Positions 1 through 8,600 of a stretch of DNA of 15,094 nucleotides are shown piece by piece. Location of the stretch: contig CAZUVM010000061.1 in NCBI GenBank assembly GCA_964623885.1, positions 1 to 15,094 of the forward strand, in the 5' to 3' direction. Position 1 is the stretch's first letter, and each line of letters starts with the position of its first letter. The position numbers were made by a program, and so were the translations under genes. The DNA comes from CAZUVM01 sp964623885 (GTDB lineage: Bacteria; Verrucomicrobiota; Verrucomicrobiia; Limisphaerales; UBA8199). The notes below the pieces were generated by a model. The model searched no databases. It was given only the letters and a program-made list of their open reading frames with translations, and had not been told where the DNA came from.

Positions 1-1580
1 GACTTGCCGTCTCGACGACCGCGACATGGGTGCTGCGCACGGTGAGCACGCGCGTCCAGCGGCGCTTCCGGGACAAGGTGACCATTGCGCTCGAATCACA
101 CGTGGCCCGCCTGCAGGCTTCGCTGGTGACCATCGCCCATCACGAGCGTCCCGAGTACCTCGACCGGCTGGCCATGCTGCGGGATCAGGTCTTTGTGCTG
201 GACCATATGTACATGTCGGTGTTCTCGACATGTGGATGGCTTTTGCGGCTGGCTGTGACGCTCGTGCTGCTTGCCTCGATCCATCCGGCGATGCTGTCGC
301 TGGCGGTATTCGCCTTGCCCGCGGTGGCGACCTCGATTTGGCGGCCCGTGGTTGAACGCGCGGCCCAGGAACGCGGCGCACAGGCCAACCGCCTGGCCCG
401 GCACCTGTTTGTAACCGCCACGACTGCGCCGCCGGGCAAAGAAGTGCGCGTCATGCGCATTGGACCTCGCCTCGTCGCTCAACGCCGCGAGACGTGGGAA
501 CGCGGCTATGCGCCGATTGCGCAAGCGCGCTGGAGCTCGGCCTTCTGGCACGGTTTGGCGTGGCTGGTGTTCGGCGCCGCATACGTGGGTGCGGTCGTGT
601 TCGTGTCGGCGGGACTGCATGCAGCAGCGGGCGACGTGGTGCTGGTGCTGGCCGCTGGCGCGCGGCTGTCGGGTTATATCGGCGCCACGGTAAGTGAGCT
701 TGGATTCCTGCGCGGATTCTGGATGGATGGCGCCCGGCGCCTCGCCTGGCTTGAGGATTACGCGGCTTCGATGCATGCCTCAGTGGATCTGCCAGTCCCC
801 GCTGTGCTGCGCCGTGGGCTGCGCTTCGAGCACGTGTCATTTGCTTATCCCGGTACCGAGCGCCTGGTGCTCGAAGACGTCTCGCTGTTTCTGCCGGCTG
901 GTTCGGTCGTGGCGATTGTCGGCGAGAATGGCGCCGGCAAAACGACTTTAGTGAAGCTCCTGGCGCGCATGTATGAGCCGACTTCGGGCGTCATCTTTGC
1001 CGATGATGCACCTATCGCGCACATGCCGGCAGCGGAATGGCGGGATCGCCTGGCAGGCGCATTTCAGGATTTCTACCGGTTCGAGTTCCGTGCGCGTGAC
1101 ACGGTGGGATTGGGCGACTTGCCACGCTTGAACCACGAACCGTCGATTGCCGCGGCCGTCGAGCGTGCCGGGGCAGGGGACGTCATCGCGCGGCTGGCGT
1201 CCGGGCTGGAGACCCAGCTCGGTCCTGCCTGGCCGGGAGGCGTGGATGTCTCATTCGGCCAGTGGCAGAAACTGGCGTTGGCGCGTGGGTTCATGCGCGA
1301 GCAACCGCTGGTACTCGTGCTCGATGAGCCCACCGCAGCGCTCGATGCGGAAACTGAACACGCGCTGTTTGAGCGCTATGCCGCAGCCGCAAAGGCCTGC
1401 CGCGACGCCGGCCGCATTACCATCCTGATTTCGCATCGATTTTCCACTGTGCGCATGGCCGACCTCATCGTCGTGCTCAAAGGCGCGCGCGTGGTGGAAG
1501 TCGGCAGTCACGATGAACTCAAGGCGAAGGGCGGACATTACGCGGAGCTATATGATATACAGGCGGCGGCGTATAGGTAG
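1..1580 (+). CDS. ABC transporter, fused membrane and ATP-binding domains (5' partial)
   Basis: Half-size ABC exporter subunit that would use ATP to move an unidentified substrate across the inner membrane. The frame is open to the window edge, so the first residues are missing; the first in-frame GTG is at 30 and is probably not the start. Numbering from that codon, hydrophobic segments lie near residues 64-103 and 170-225. The nucleotide-binding domain spans about 264-516: Walker A GENGAGKTT at 298-306, Q-loop Gln346, signature VSFGQWQ at 407-413, Walker B ending Asp432-Glu433, D-loop ALDAE, and switch His469. All catalytic positions are present. The signature departs from LSGGQ (Phe at the third position), with the WQK tail common in a subgroup of one-polypeptide exporters often found near peptide or natural-product genes. 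That association is general knowledge, not visible here. It is convergent with the oxidoreductase; no clear terminator follows. Family confidence is high, substrate unknown. Confidence 0.93.
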   Translation, partial: LAVSTTATWVLRTVSTRVQRRFRDKVTIALESHVARLQASLVTIAHHERPEYLDRLAMLRDQVFVLDHMYMSVFSTCGWLLRLAVTLVLLASIHPAMLSLAVFALPAVATSIWRPVVERAAQERGAQANRLARHLFVTATTAPPGKEVRVMRIGPRLVAQRRETWERGYAPIAQARWSSAFWHGLAWLVFGAAYVGAVVFVSAGLHAAAGDVVLVLAAGARLSGYIGATVSELGFLRGFWMDGARRLAWLEDYAASMHASVDLPVPAVLRRGLRFEHVSFAYPGTERLVLEDVSLFLPAGSVVAIVGENGAGKTTLVKLLARMYEPTSGVIFADDAPIAHMPAAEWRDRLAGAFQDFYRFEFRARDTVGLGDLPRLNHEPSIAAAVERAGAGDVIARLASGLETQLGPAWPGGVDVSFGQWQKLALARGFMREQPLVLVLDEPTAALDAETEHALFERYAAAAKACRDAGRITILISHRFSTVRMADLIVVLKGARVVEVGSHDELKAKGGHYAELYDIQAAAYR

Positions 1581-1587
1581 AGAAGTG

Positions 1588-1636
1588 GTACGCGATGCGT
1601 GATACGTGAAGGTTGAAACGTAAACCGTAAGCAGGG
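1588..1636. repeat. Degenerate 7-bp tandem repeat in a convergent gap
   Basis: Directly after the ABC gene the sequence splits into consecutive heptamers: gtacgcg, atgcgtg, atacgtg, aaggttg, aaacgta, aaccgta, agcaggg. Most fit a loose consensus A-N-R-C-G-T-R. The period is visible by eye but the units are diverged. It fills the 87-bp space between two convergent genes (1581-1667). No function can be assigned; short heptad repeats in intergenic spaces are something I associate with some Verrucomicrobiota and related genomes. Confidence 0.45.
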
Positions 1637-1667
1637 CCGGTACTCCAGTGACGAGCTGACAAAGAGC

Positions 1668-3080
1668 TCAAACAAAACTGTAGTCGTAGGGTTTGCGCAT
1701 CTCGCGCCGCAGGTACCCATTGGCTTTGCCGGCATTTTGGCCGACGAACTCTTCGTGCTCCGCATCCCATTCTAGTTTGAGCCCGGTGCGGAGGGCGATG
1801 GTGCCAAGGTGGCAGACGGTGGCTGACCAGTGCCCCACCTGGACGTCCGCGATGGGCAGTTTCCGGCAACGCACGCATTCGAAGAAGTTGGCCATGTGGT
1901 CATCGCTTTTGTACAGCCGCTCGGCGCTGTCAGGCAGGGGCGTATCCAGTAGGGCTTTGTCGCTCGCGCGGAGGTTACCGCGGTTAACCCAAATCCAGCC
2001 GTCGCTGCCTTCGAAGCGGATTCCGTTGCGCTGGCCGTTGGGTTCTTCGACGCCCCCGTAAATGTTATCCGCACGGGTGCTTTTGACATGCTGGATGACT
2101 CCGTCGCCATAGGTGAAAGTGACCTCGTAATCGCTGATAGCCGTGTAGCCGCCAGAAATTGGTTGCGCCAGGACCTTCGCTTCGACGAACTTTGGCGCTT
2201 GCGCTCCCAGTGCCCAGCGGGCGATGTCGTTATGGTGCGCGCCCCAATCGGTCATGGTCCCGCCGGAGTAGTCATACCAATAGCGGAAGTAGAGATGGCA
2301 ACGTTGCGGTAGATAATCGACTTTAGGCGCCTGGCCGAGCCAGAAATCCCAGTTGAGCTCAGCTGGTGCTGCCATAGGTTTGAAGGGGCCCTCGCGCAGA
2401 CCGGCCGGGAGCCAGGCGGTTATCTCGCGTATTTTACCGAGCCGGCCGTTTCGGACCAACTCAGACGCAAGTCGGAAGCGGGGATCACTGCGCTGCTGGC
2501 TGCCGGTTTGGAAAATCGTGTTGTGTTTTCGAACGGCCTTAACCAGGCGTTTGCCTTCGTCGATAGTGAGGGTCAACGGTTTTTCGCCATAGATGTCCTT
2601 GCCGGCTTGCGTGGCGGCGAGGTTCACCAGCGTGTGCCAGTGATCGGGCGTGGCGGTGATGACGATATGAACGTCGTCGCGTTGCATGACCTTGCGGAAA
2701 TCGTTGAACCGGGCCGGAGTCTTGCCGTCTTTCGTGAATTTTTTTGCGGTTTCATCAAGGTGTTTCTGGTCGACATCGCAAACCGCCACGATGTCGCCAA
2801 AGCGCGAGGCATTTTCAGCATCGCCGCGACCCATGCCGCCGCAACCGACGAGCGCAATGCCGGGGCGTTCGTTTGGGGCGAGCTGCTTAGGGGTTGATGC
2901 TGCCAGGCTTTGGCGCTCGAGGAACCAAAGCGGCAAACCCGTAGCCAGCGCGGCCTTCCCTAAGCGTCTTGCAAATTCGCGCCGGGAAATGGAAAAGGGG
3001 GCGGGGATTCTGGAACCGTCAGGCAATTCGCAGCAGTTTTTGGCGTGTGAGCGGGTAGCGCTAGAGGTGTTCGCTTTCAC
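1668..3080 (-). CDS. Gfo/Idh/MocA family oxidoreductase with Tat-type signal
   Basis: Predicted NAD(P)-dependent oxidoreductase of the Gfo/Idh/MocA family, probably exported and acting on a sugar or polyol derivative. Residues 32-36 read SRREF and are followed by a hydrophobic stretch (about 41-55) and a small-residue region, as in a twin-arginine signal. The Rossmann fold starts at IALVGCGGMGRG (75-86), with an acidic residue at the end of the second strand (VCDVD, 100-104). The family Glu-Lys-Pro motif is at 166-168. The C-terminal domain has DWGAHHNDIARW at 278-289, the region with the catalytic His/Asp in this family. The length of 470 is normal for the secreted, Tat-bearing subgroup abundant in Planctomycetota and Verrucomicrobiota. 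The GTG start at 3080 has no clear ribosome site; a TTG at residue 19 gives a more usual distance to the twin arginine, so the true start is uncertain. The substrate cannot be read from the sequence. Confidence 0.93.
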   Translation of the reverse strand: MKANTSSATRSHAKNCCELPDGSRIPAPFSISRREFARRLGKAALATGLPLWFLERQSLAASTPKQLAPNERPGIALVGCGGMGRGDAENASRFGDIVAVCDVDQKHLDETAKKFTKDGKTPARFNDFRKVMQRDDVHIVITATPDHWHTLVNLAATQAGKDIYGEKPLTLTIDEGKRLVKAVRKHNTIFQTGSQQRSDPRFRLASELVRNGRLGKIREITAWLPAGLREGPFKPMAAPAELNWDFWLGQAPKVDYLPQRCHLYFRYWYDYSGGTMTDWGAHHNDIARWALGAQAPKFVEAKVLAQPISGGYTAISDYEVTFTYGDGVIQHVKSTRADNIYGGVEEPNGQRNGIRFEGSDGWIWVNRGNLRASDKALLDTPLPDSAERLYKSDDHMANFFECVRCRKLPIADVQVGHWSATVCHLGTIALRTGLKLEWDAEHEEFVGQNAGKANGYLRREMRKPYDYSFV

Positions 3081-3127
3081 AAGACGAGTCTGAACTCGCG
3101 ATGGTGGATTGTCAGCTCGATAGTAAT

Positions 3128-3235
3128 CGGTAGGGATGGCGTCCTCGCCGTCCCCGGATCTTCAGGGCAATCGGGGGTATCACGAAAGGCATCCCTAACG
3201 AGGTTAAAGGGACGGCGCGGACGCCTTCCCTACCG
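3128..3235. repeat. Inverted repeat with 27-bp arms
   Basis: The left arm 3128-3154 begins cggtagggatggcgtcc and the right arm 3209-3235 ends ggacgccttccctaccg. The arms are reverse complements at 25 of 27 positions, separated by 54 bp. A further copy of part of the arm (ggcatcccta) lies inside the spacer near 3188-3197, and ccggatc occurs at both 3154-3160 and 3233-3239. The right arm ends 2 bp before the ClC stop codon. It could fold in RNA as a long hairpin and act as a terminator or 3'-end stabiliser between the ClC and oxidoreductase genes, or be a dispersed MITE- or REP-like element. No coding sequence fits in it. Confidence 0.85.
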
Positions 3236-3237
3236 GA

Positions 3238-5000
3238 TCAGCTTTTCTCCCGCACGTGTTCTTCTTCGTGGAGGCGGAGGCGTGCTGAAAGGATGGACGC
3301 ACGTCCAAGATAGCCGACGATTCGTTTCGACCCTGGCATCTCAACTACGGGCAGCCGACCGATATCATCACGGAGCATTCGGTCGAGGGCCGCCTGGAGC
3401 GGTTCGTTGGGGTGAGTTACAACCATTTCGGTGGAACCGGCTTCGCTGACCGTCAGTTTGTCGGAACCGTTCTTGCCCAAAGCACGGATGATATCGCCGC
3501 GGGTGATGATTCCGCCAAGGAGCTGTTGCTCGTCCACCAGCAGAACCGCCTGGTGGCGAGTCAAGGCGGGCTCCCCTTGCGCGAGACGTTTCGAGAGCTC
3601 GCTCACTTTCATGTTGAGAGGAACCGTCGCGAGGCGCGTGTCCATGACGTCGCGGACGCGGAAGAGTTCGAAGGGATCGACGCTGTATTCGCGTGTAATA
3701 TGATGTCCGCGCCGTGCGAGTTTCTCGGTCAGAATCGAGCGGCGCATGAGGAGCACGGTCACGAGGAGCGCTGCGATTGAGCCAACGAGCAAGGGTCCAA
3801 AGAGGTTGAAATCGTGCGTCAGTTCGACGGCAAACACCATCGCGGTCAACGGGGAGCGCATGGTGCCGCCCATCATCGCGGCCATTCCAACAGTCGCCCA
3901 GAATCCTGCGTCGCCCGCCGGAATCAACGGCGCGAAGCCAGAACGCCGCCGGAGGTGCCGGAGCCAAGAGCGATTGCCCAGACCAGCGCTTTGGCGAACA
4001 TCAGTCCGGCAACGAACGGCCCGACGAGCTCGCCGCGAAGCAGGGCGTGGATCGTATCGTAGCCGACGCCGAGCACGCGCGGTTCGAGCACGCCGCCGAC
4101 TCCAATGAAGACTGCGCCAATGGCCGGCCACCACATCCAATGCAGTGGCAGTTTTTGAAACAGGTCTTCACAAGCGTATACGAGCAGCGTCAGCAATCCC
4201 GAACCGAAGCCCGCGAGCACTCCCAGCGCGGCAGAGAATGCCAGCAGGCTGGCCGTTGGGAGCGGGTGAGCGTGAACCGGAAAAATCGGCCCCGGGCCCA
4301 ACAGCGGCACGCGCAAAATCGACGCTACGATGCACGCCACTGCCACTGGAATGAAGCTGCGCGGCTTCCATTCAAACAGCAGCAATTCGACTGCGAGGAG
4401 CAGGGCCGCAACCGGGGTGGCAAAGACGGCGGACATGCCGGCAGCCGCTCCCGCGACCAGCAGCGTTTTGCGCTCGGCGGCACTCAGGTGAAATTGCTGC
4501 GCGAAAATCGAGCCGAAAGCGCCGCCGGTCATGATGATGGGCCCTTCTGCGCCGAAAGGGCCGCCAGTGCCAATCGAGATGGCCGCCGAAAGCGGTTTGA
4601 GAATGGCTACCCGAGTTTGGATTTTGCTGCGTCCGAGCAGAATGGCTTCGAGGGCTTCGGGAATGCCATGGCCGCGAATCTTTTCCGAGCCGAACCTCGC
4701 CATCAAACCAATCACCAGGGCGCCGAGGATGGGAACGCAGATGACCCAATAACCAAGATGATGCACTTGCGGGACAGCCGGGGCAGCAGAGAAGCGGTGG
4801 TAAAAAGCCAGGTTGGTTATGCCGGCGATGAGCCAAAGGAGAGCGTAAGCTACCACCGAAGCCAGCGCGCCGACCACCACCGCCATGGCCGAAAGCAGCA
4901 ACACACGGCGATCGGTCTTGAAATCGCCCAGGGTGTGAGCCGTATCGGCCGGTGAAGGCCGGTTTGCAGCCAGGGATGGGAGCGCAAGTTTCAGGTCCAT
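3238..5000 (-). pseudogene. ClC-type chloride channel/antiporter with CBS domains, frameshifted
   Basis: Voltage-gated-chloride-channel (ClC) family membrane protein with two C-terminal CBS domains, split into two frames. The first part (5000 to about 3940) reads 355 sensible residues with GHGIPEALEA (110-119, the usual GSGIPE chloride-binding loop), GPFGAEGP (147-154, gating glutamate Glu152) and GSGTSGGVLA (346-355), then runs into a stop at 3924. The second part, in the frame one base earlier, resumes at about 3940 with FAPLIPAGDAGFW, MGGTMRSPLTAMVFAVELTHD-type helices and two CBS domains, ending at 3238. The start of the second part should lie about 20 residues further along, so most of helix N is missing as well as the frame. 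A deletion of 3k+1 bases near 60 bp explains both. An assembly error cannot be excluded. It diverges from marR and follows a clear promoter with an embedded palindrome. Confidence 0.85.
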
Positions 5001-5011
5001 AAAAGCCGGAT

Positions 5012-5040
5012 ATAATATATCGTAGAGCGATATACGTCAA
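5012..5040 (-). promoter_or_regulatory. Sigma-70 promoter of the ClC gene
   Basis: On the minus strand, -35 TTGACG (5040-5035) and -10 TATTAT (5017-5012) are separated by exactly 17 bp; each hexamer matches consensus at five of six positions. Transcription would start near 5005, only about five bases before the ATG at 5000, and no Shine-Dalgarno sequence precedes that ATG. The mRNA would therefore be leaderless or nearly so, unless a later start is used. Confidence 0.72.
5016..5034. promoter_or_regulatory. Palindromic operator candidate (probable MarR site)
   Basis: TATATCG-TAGAG-CGATATA, with perfect 7-bp arms, fills the spacer of the ClC promoter and overlaps its -10 box by two bases. A protein bound here would block polymerase. 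The divergent neighbour encodes a MarR-family dimer, a family that binds AT-rich palindromes of about this length, so it is the natural candidate. That link is inference. Confidence 0.6.
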
Positions 5041-5060
5041 TGGCGGGCAATGAGTAACCG

Positions 5061-5191
5061 CCAATAAACACCGACGGACGCAAATGGAAGAAACGGAGCC
5101 ACTTCCGAGAGCTCATGGGAAATGAGCAATTCTTGAAGGTTTATCCCAGTTGCTCCGTACGTTTGCGTCCATTTGTATGATTCGGCGTTTC
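5061..5191. repeat. Imperfect inverted repeat between ClC and marR
   Basis: Reading 5099-5061 on the minus strand against 5152-5191 on the plus strand gives matching blocks in the same order: gctccgt, then ccatttg, then tcggtgttta against tcggcgtttc, with one 5-base length difference. Both arms also carry tttgcgtcc. A smaller hairpin TGGCGG (5041-5046)/CCGCCA (5058-5063) sits at the left side. The whole resembles a decayed intergenic insertion of repeated units rather than regulatory DNA, but it occupies most of the 243-bp divergent promoter region. Confidence 0.55.
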
Positions 5192-5243
5192 CGATCTGCC
5201 AAAAAAAGCTGCGCGGCGGACGGACGTTGCTACATTCGGGACC

Positions 5244-5666
5244 ATGGCTGCGGCTAAGAAGCTTTCCCAATCGCAATATGAGAGCCTGGCGGCGTTTCGT
5301 TACGCATTGCGGCAATTCTTGCACTTCAGCGAAACGGCAGCCAAGGAGGCGGGAGTGACACCCCAGCAACATCAGGCTTTGCTGGCGATCAAGGGGTTTC
5401 CCCGCCGCAATTCTGTTCGCGTGGGAGAGTTGGCGGAGCGCTTGCAATTACGGCACCACAGCACCGTCGAACTGCTGGACCGTATGATGAAGTTGCGGCT
5501 GGTCGTGCGCGAAGTCGGCGGAACGGACCGTCGGCAGGTCTTTGTGAGGTTGACCAATCGAGGAGAGAAAGTGCTCGAAGAGCTATCGTCGGCCCACCGC
5601 GAGCAACTCCGGCGAATCGGTCCTCAACTCAGAGCGCTGCTGAAACGGTTGAGGCGAGGGGAATAA
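5244..5666 (+). CDS. MarR-family transcriptional regulator
   Basis: Small dimeric winged-helix DNA-binding protein of 140 residues, the usual MarR length. Helices at about 8-35 and 108-137 would form the dimer interface. The helix-turn-helix lies at about 58-85 (VGELAERLQLRHHSTVELLD) and the wing at about 88-104, with the DRRQVFVRLTNRG motif typical of the family. The ATG at 5244 follows a weak purine stretch (CGGG) four bases upstream. It is divergent from the ClC gene, whose promoter carries a palindrome in its spacer, so it probably represses ClC in response to an unknown small ligand. Its 3' end overlaps the convergent 1473-residue gene by 43 bp. Its own promoter is not clear; TACATT at 5231-5236 is a poor -10 candidate. 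Family assignment is secure, target and ligand are inferred. Confidence 0.92.
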   Translation: MAAAKKLSQSQYESLAAFRYALRQFLHFSETAAKEAGVTPQQHQALLAIKGFPRRNSVRVGELAERLQLRHHSTVELLDRMMKLRLVVREVGGTDRRQVFVRLTNRGEKVLEELSSAHREQLRRIGPQLRALLKRLRRGE

Positions 5667-8600
5667 TTGTTGAACCTGCTGTGCACTTCGTAAGCAAAAT
5701 TATCAAGGGCGTCAGCGCTAAGCGGGTCGCCATTAAATGACAACGTAAGGCTCAGTAAGCCGTCGCGTTCGGCCATGTGGTGGAACTGAGCCTGGGCAAG
5801 TTTGGTGGGCATGCATTCCAAAGGGCCGACGTTCACAACGGCATCGATTTGGCGCCGACGCCAAGCCTCCAATGCTCCGCCTAGCGTCACAACTGCTTCT
5901 CCCTCGAGCGCATCGTTAATATACGGTTGAGCCGTTTGGAGTATTTCTTCGATGGACGGCGGGTGAGGCCAGCCGAAGTGGCGAGCTATGGCTTTGTGAG
6001 CAACCGCGTGAATTCGGTGTTGGAGACGCTCGCTAAACGCGTCCCTAAGCCGATTGCGCCCGGGCTCGCGCCGCCTGAGATAACTGCAATAGTCAACCCA
6101 CTCCGCGCCGCTTGCCAGTCGCACCCGCAACCCGCGGGCTTCCAGTTTCTCCGCGAGAGAATCGTTGGCGAACGGAACGGCGCGCACGTAAATCTCGCCG
6201 GCGATTTCCACCAGCGGCAAGGGGCGTGAAACGCACGCGGCAGCGAACTCTGCGCCGGCCTGGTCCAGCAGGTCGCAGATTCCGAACAGACCTCCGCCGG
6301 TGACTTGCCAGAGAGCGGGACCCAGAGAAAGATCGCCGCGTCCGGCCGTTTCGAGGCGGCTGAGCAGTTCGGCGAGCCAGCGGTCATAAAGCGCATCCGC
6401 CATCCTGGCTACGCGCTCAACGGGCCGGGTTTCCAGGCGCGCCTGCAGTAACAGGTCGGTGGCCAAGATTCCTGCCAGGATGAGCATCTCGCTGCCAGCA
6501 GGTAGATCGTCAAAGTAGCCCCAGTCCTTTGGTGACCAAATGCGGACACGGTCACTCCAACCAAGGCGTTCGAGGACAATTCGATTGAGCAGGTTGTAAA
6601 CGCCAAACCGGCAAGGACCATCAGTGCTGGGCATTAGATAAACGAAACGCTCACCCGGCCGCGCTCGTTCCAGCCGCGCGAGCAGCGAGCCCAGAGTCAA
6701 AGGCATCGGCAGGCATTCTTTTCCGGAGGTGTATCGGCGGCCGAGGCGCAAAGCGTCTTTGTCGGGCTCCGGCAGGTTCTCCGCCTGCAAGCCCAGCCCG
6801 CGAAATACTGCGGTCACCGCAGCGGAGCCCGGTCCAAGCGACGGAATGAGCAGCTGCTCGGTGGTGCCGCTGGAGCGGCCGATGTCTCGCAAGCGGAGCC
6901 CGCTGAACTGGAGCGAGGAGAAATTGTTGGGCACGGCCGAATGCACGCGCGTGCGGTCCGCCTCGACGCAGTGAAGGAACGACTCCACCCGCGTTTTGGT
7001 GCCTGCGTCGCCCGAATGTCCGTCGGTTTCGACAACCGCAAACGGCTTGCCTTCCATGATATAGCCGGTGAAATGCAGGTTGAAGCTGTCCGGCCCGCAA
7101 GAGTAGTTGCTACAATAAATTCCATACAGGCCCGAGGTTCGCCGCACGTAGTGAGCGGCGCGCAGCAGCGCCTGGCCGTAGCCCCAATACATGTCACGAA
7201 ACTCAGGTGTCTGCGGGTCTAACGGCAGACAATCCACGGGTATGCCGATAGCCCCTTGCTCGCGAAGAATGGACGGCACATTCGAATTCAGTGTCTTATT
7301 ATAAATGGTATAGCTGCGTCCTAGAACGACAACGGGCACTAGTTGGCGCTCGTTACAGAATTCCAGGGCCCGCCGCCCTAATTGCCTCGAAGCGGCGTCA
7401 AATTGCGTTTGCAGTTGCAGACCTGCCTTCACCGACCGCGCACACCGGCGCGCGCTTAAGCCCAATGTGCGCCCGAGCTTGCGGCATGAGCATGCAAACT
7501 CGCGCGACTTGAACCCACCGCGTCCGAAGGTAATTTGTGGCGCAAGCAGCCGTGGACCTTTTGAGCGGCCGACCAGGCCATCCAACGCGCAGCGAACGAG
7601 ATCCGAGGCGCCCTGAACTATCGGGCATACAACCGAGCACTGCTGCCCTTCACCCAAAGGCAGATCTCGGACCATGGGAACAAAAAACCATTCAGCTTCC
7701 GTCTCGGCCATCACTTCCGCAAGGCCGATAAAGAGCTGCATTGGGGCGCAGAAAGGCGCATCCGCCGATTGGATGCCGCGCTTGAGCGTGGCCTGGTCCC
7801 CCTCCGGCGCTAATTTAATGTCGAAGCCGGCCTCGTGCAGGAATGCGGCGAAGAATGGGAGCAACCCTTTGAGCATGAATTCGTCACTCAAAACAACTTT
7901 CGGCTTATCACGCGGCTGCAGCAGTGGTTCCAGAAGATTTTGCAGCAAATCGGCACGTTCCCGGAAAGGATCCGGCGCCCGGTCCGGCAGTTTCCTTTTG
8001 CGCGTGGCCTTATCGTGCAGCGAACACCCGCCGCCCCATGTGAAAAGAGACCGCTGCGACCGGACCTGCATGCGCAGACGCTCAATTCGACAGTGATTTC
8101 CGCCGCCGCCGCAGCCGCGGTCGGAACCGCAAATGAATGTGCCCTTCTCCTCAATTCGGGCCCCGAGGAATTCCGTAAGCGACAACCCCTCGAGCCTCGT
8201 CGGCCGCAATTCGCGGGCGGCCAAAAGCGCAATGCCCAACGCACCAACTGTACCAGGGTTGGGTGGCACAATCACTTCGCTACCCGTCTGCCTTGCCACG
8301 GCCGCTGCCAGCGCGTCCGCCGAGAACGGCATTCCCTGGCAAAAAATCACCTTGCCGACGGAGCGATTCCCTTTCACCCGGTTCAAGTAATTCTGAATGA
8401 TGGAATCGTAGAGGCCAGAGATGATGGTGGGTTGGGCGACGCCGGCCGCGACGGCCTCGTCGATGACTTCCGCCATAAACACGGAGCAATGCTGGCCCAG
8501 CGACACCCCGAACGGTGCCGCAAGCGCAACCGGACTCAGCGCGCGCACGTCGGTGATACCGGCAAACTTACGCCCTTGTTCCTCGATAAACGAGCCTGTG

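Noticed and set aside
1653..1669. GAGCT/AGCTC hairpin as a terminator between ABC and oxidoreductase genes
   Set aside because: The stem is only 5 bp, overlaps the oxidoreductase stop codon and has no T-run on either strand.
3924..3960. Programmed -1 frameshift joining the two ClC frames
   Set aside because: A -1 shift would join the frames but would not restore the roughly 20 residues missing from helix N, and no slippery heptamer is seen at the junction.
4047..4955. Open frame of 302 codons on the plus strand opposite the ClC gene
   Set aside because: It is low-complexity and Arg/Gln-rich with no family resemblance; the opposite strand encodes a clear ClC protein.
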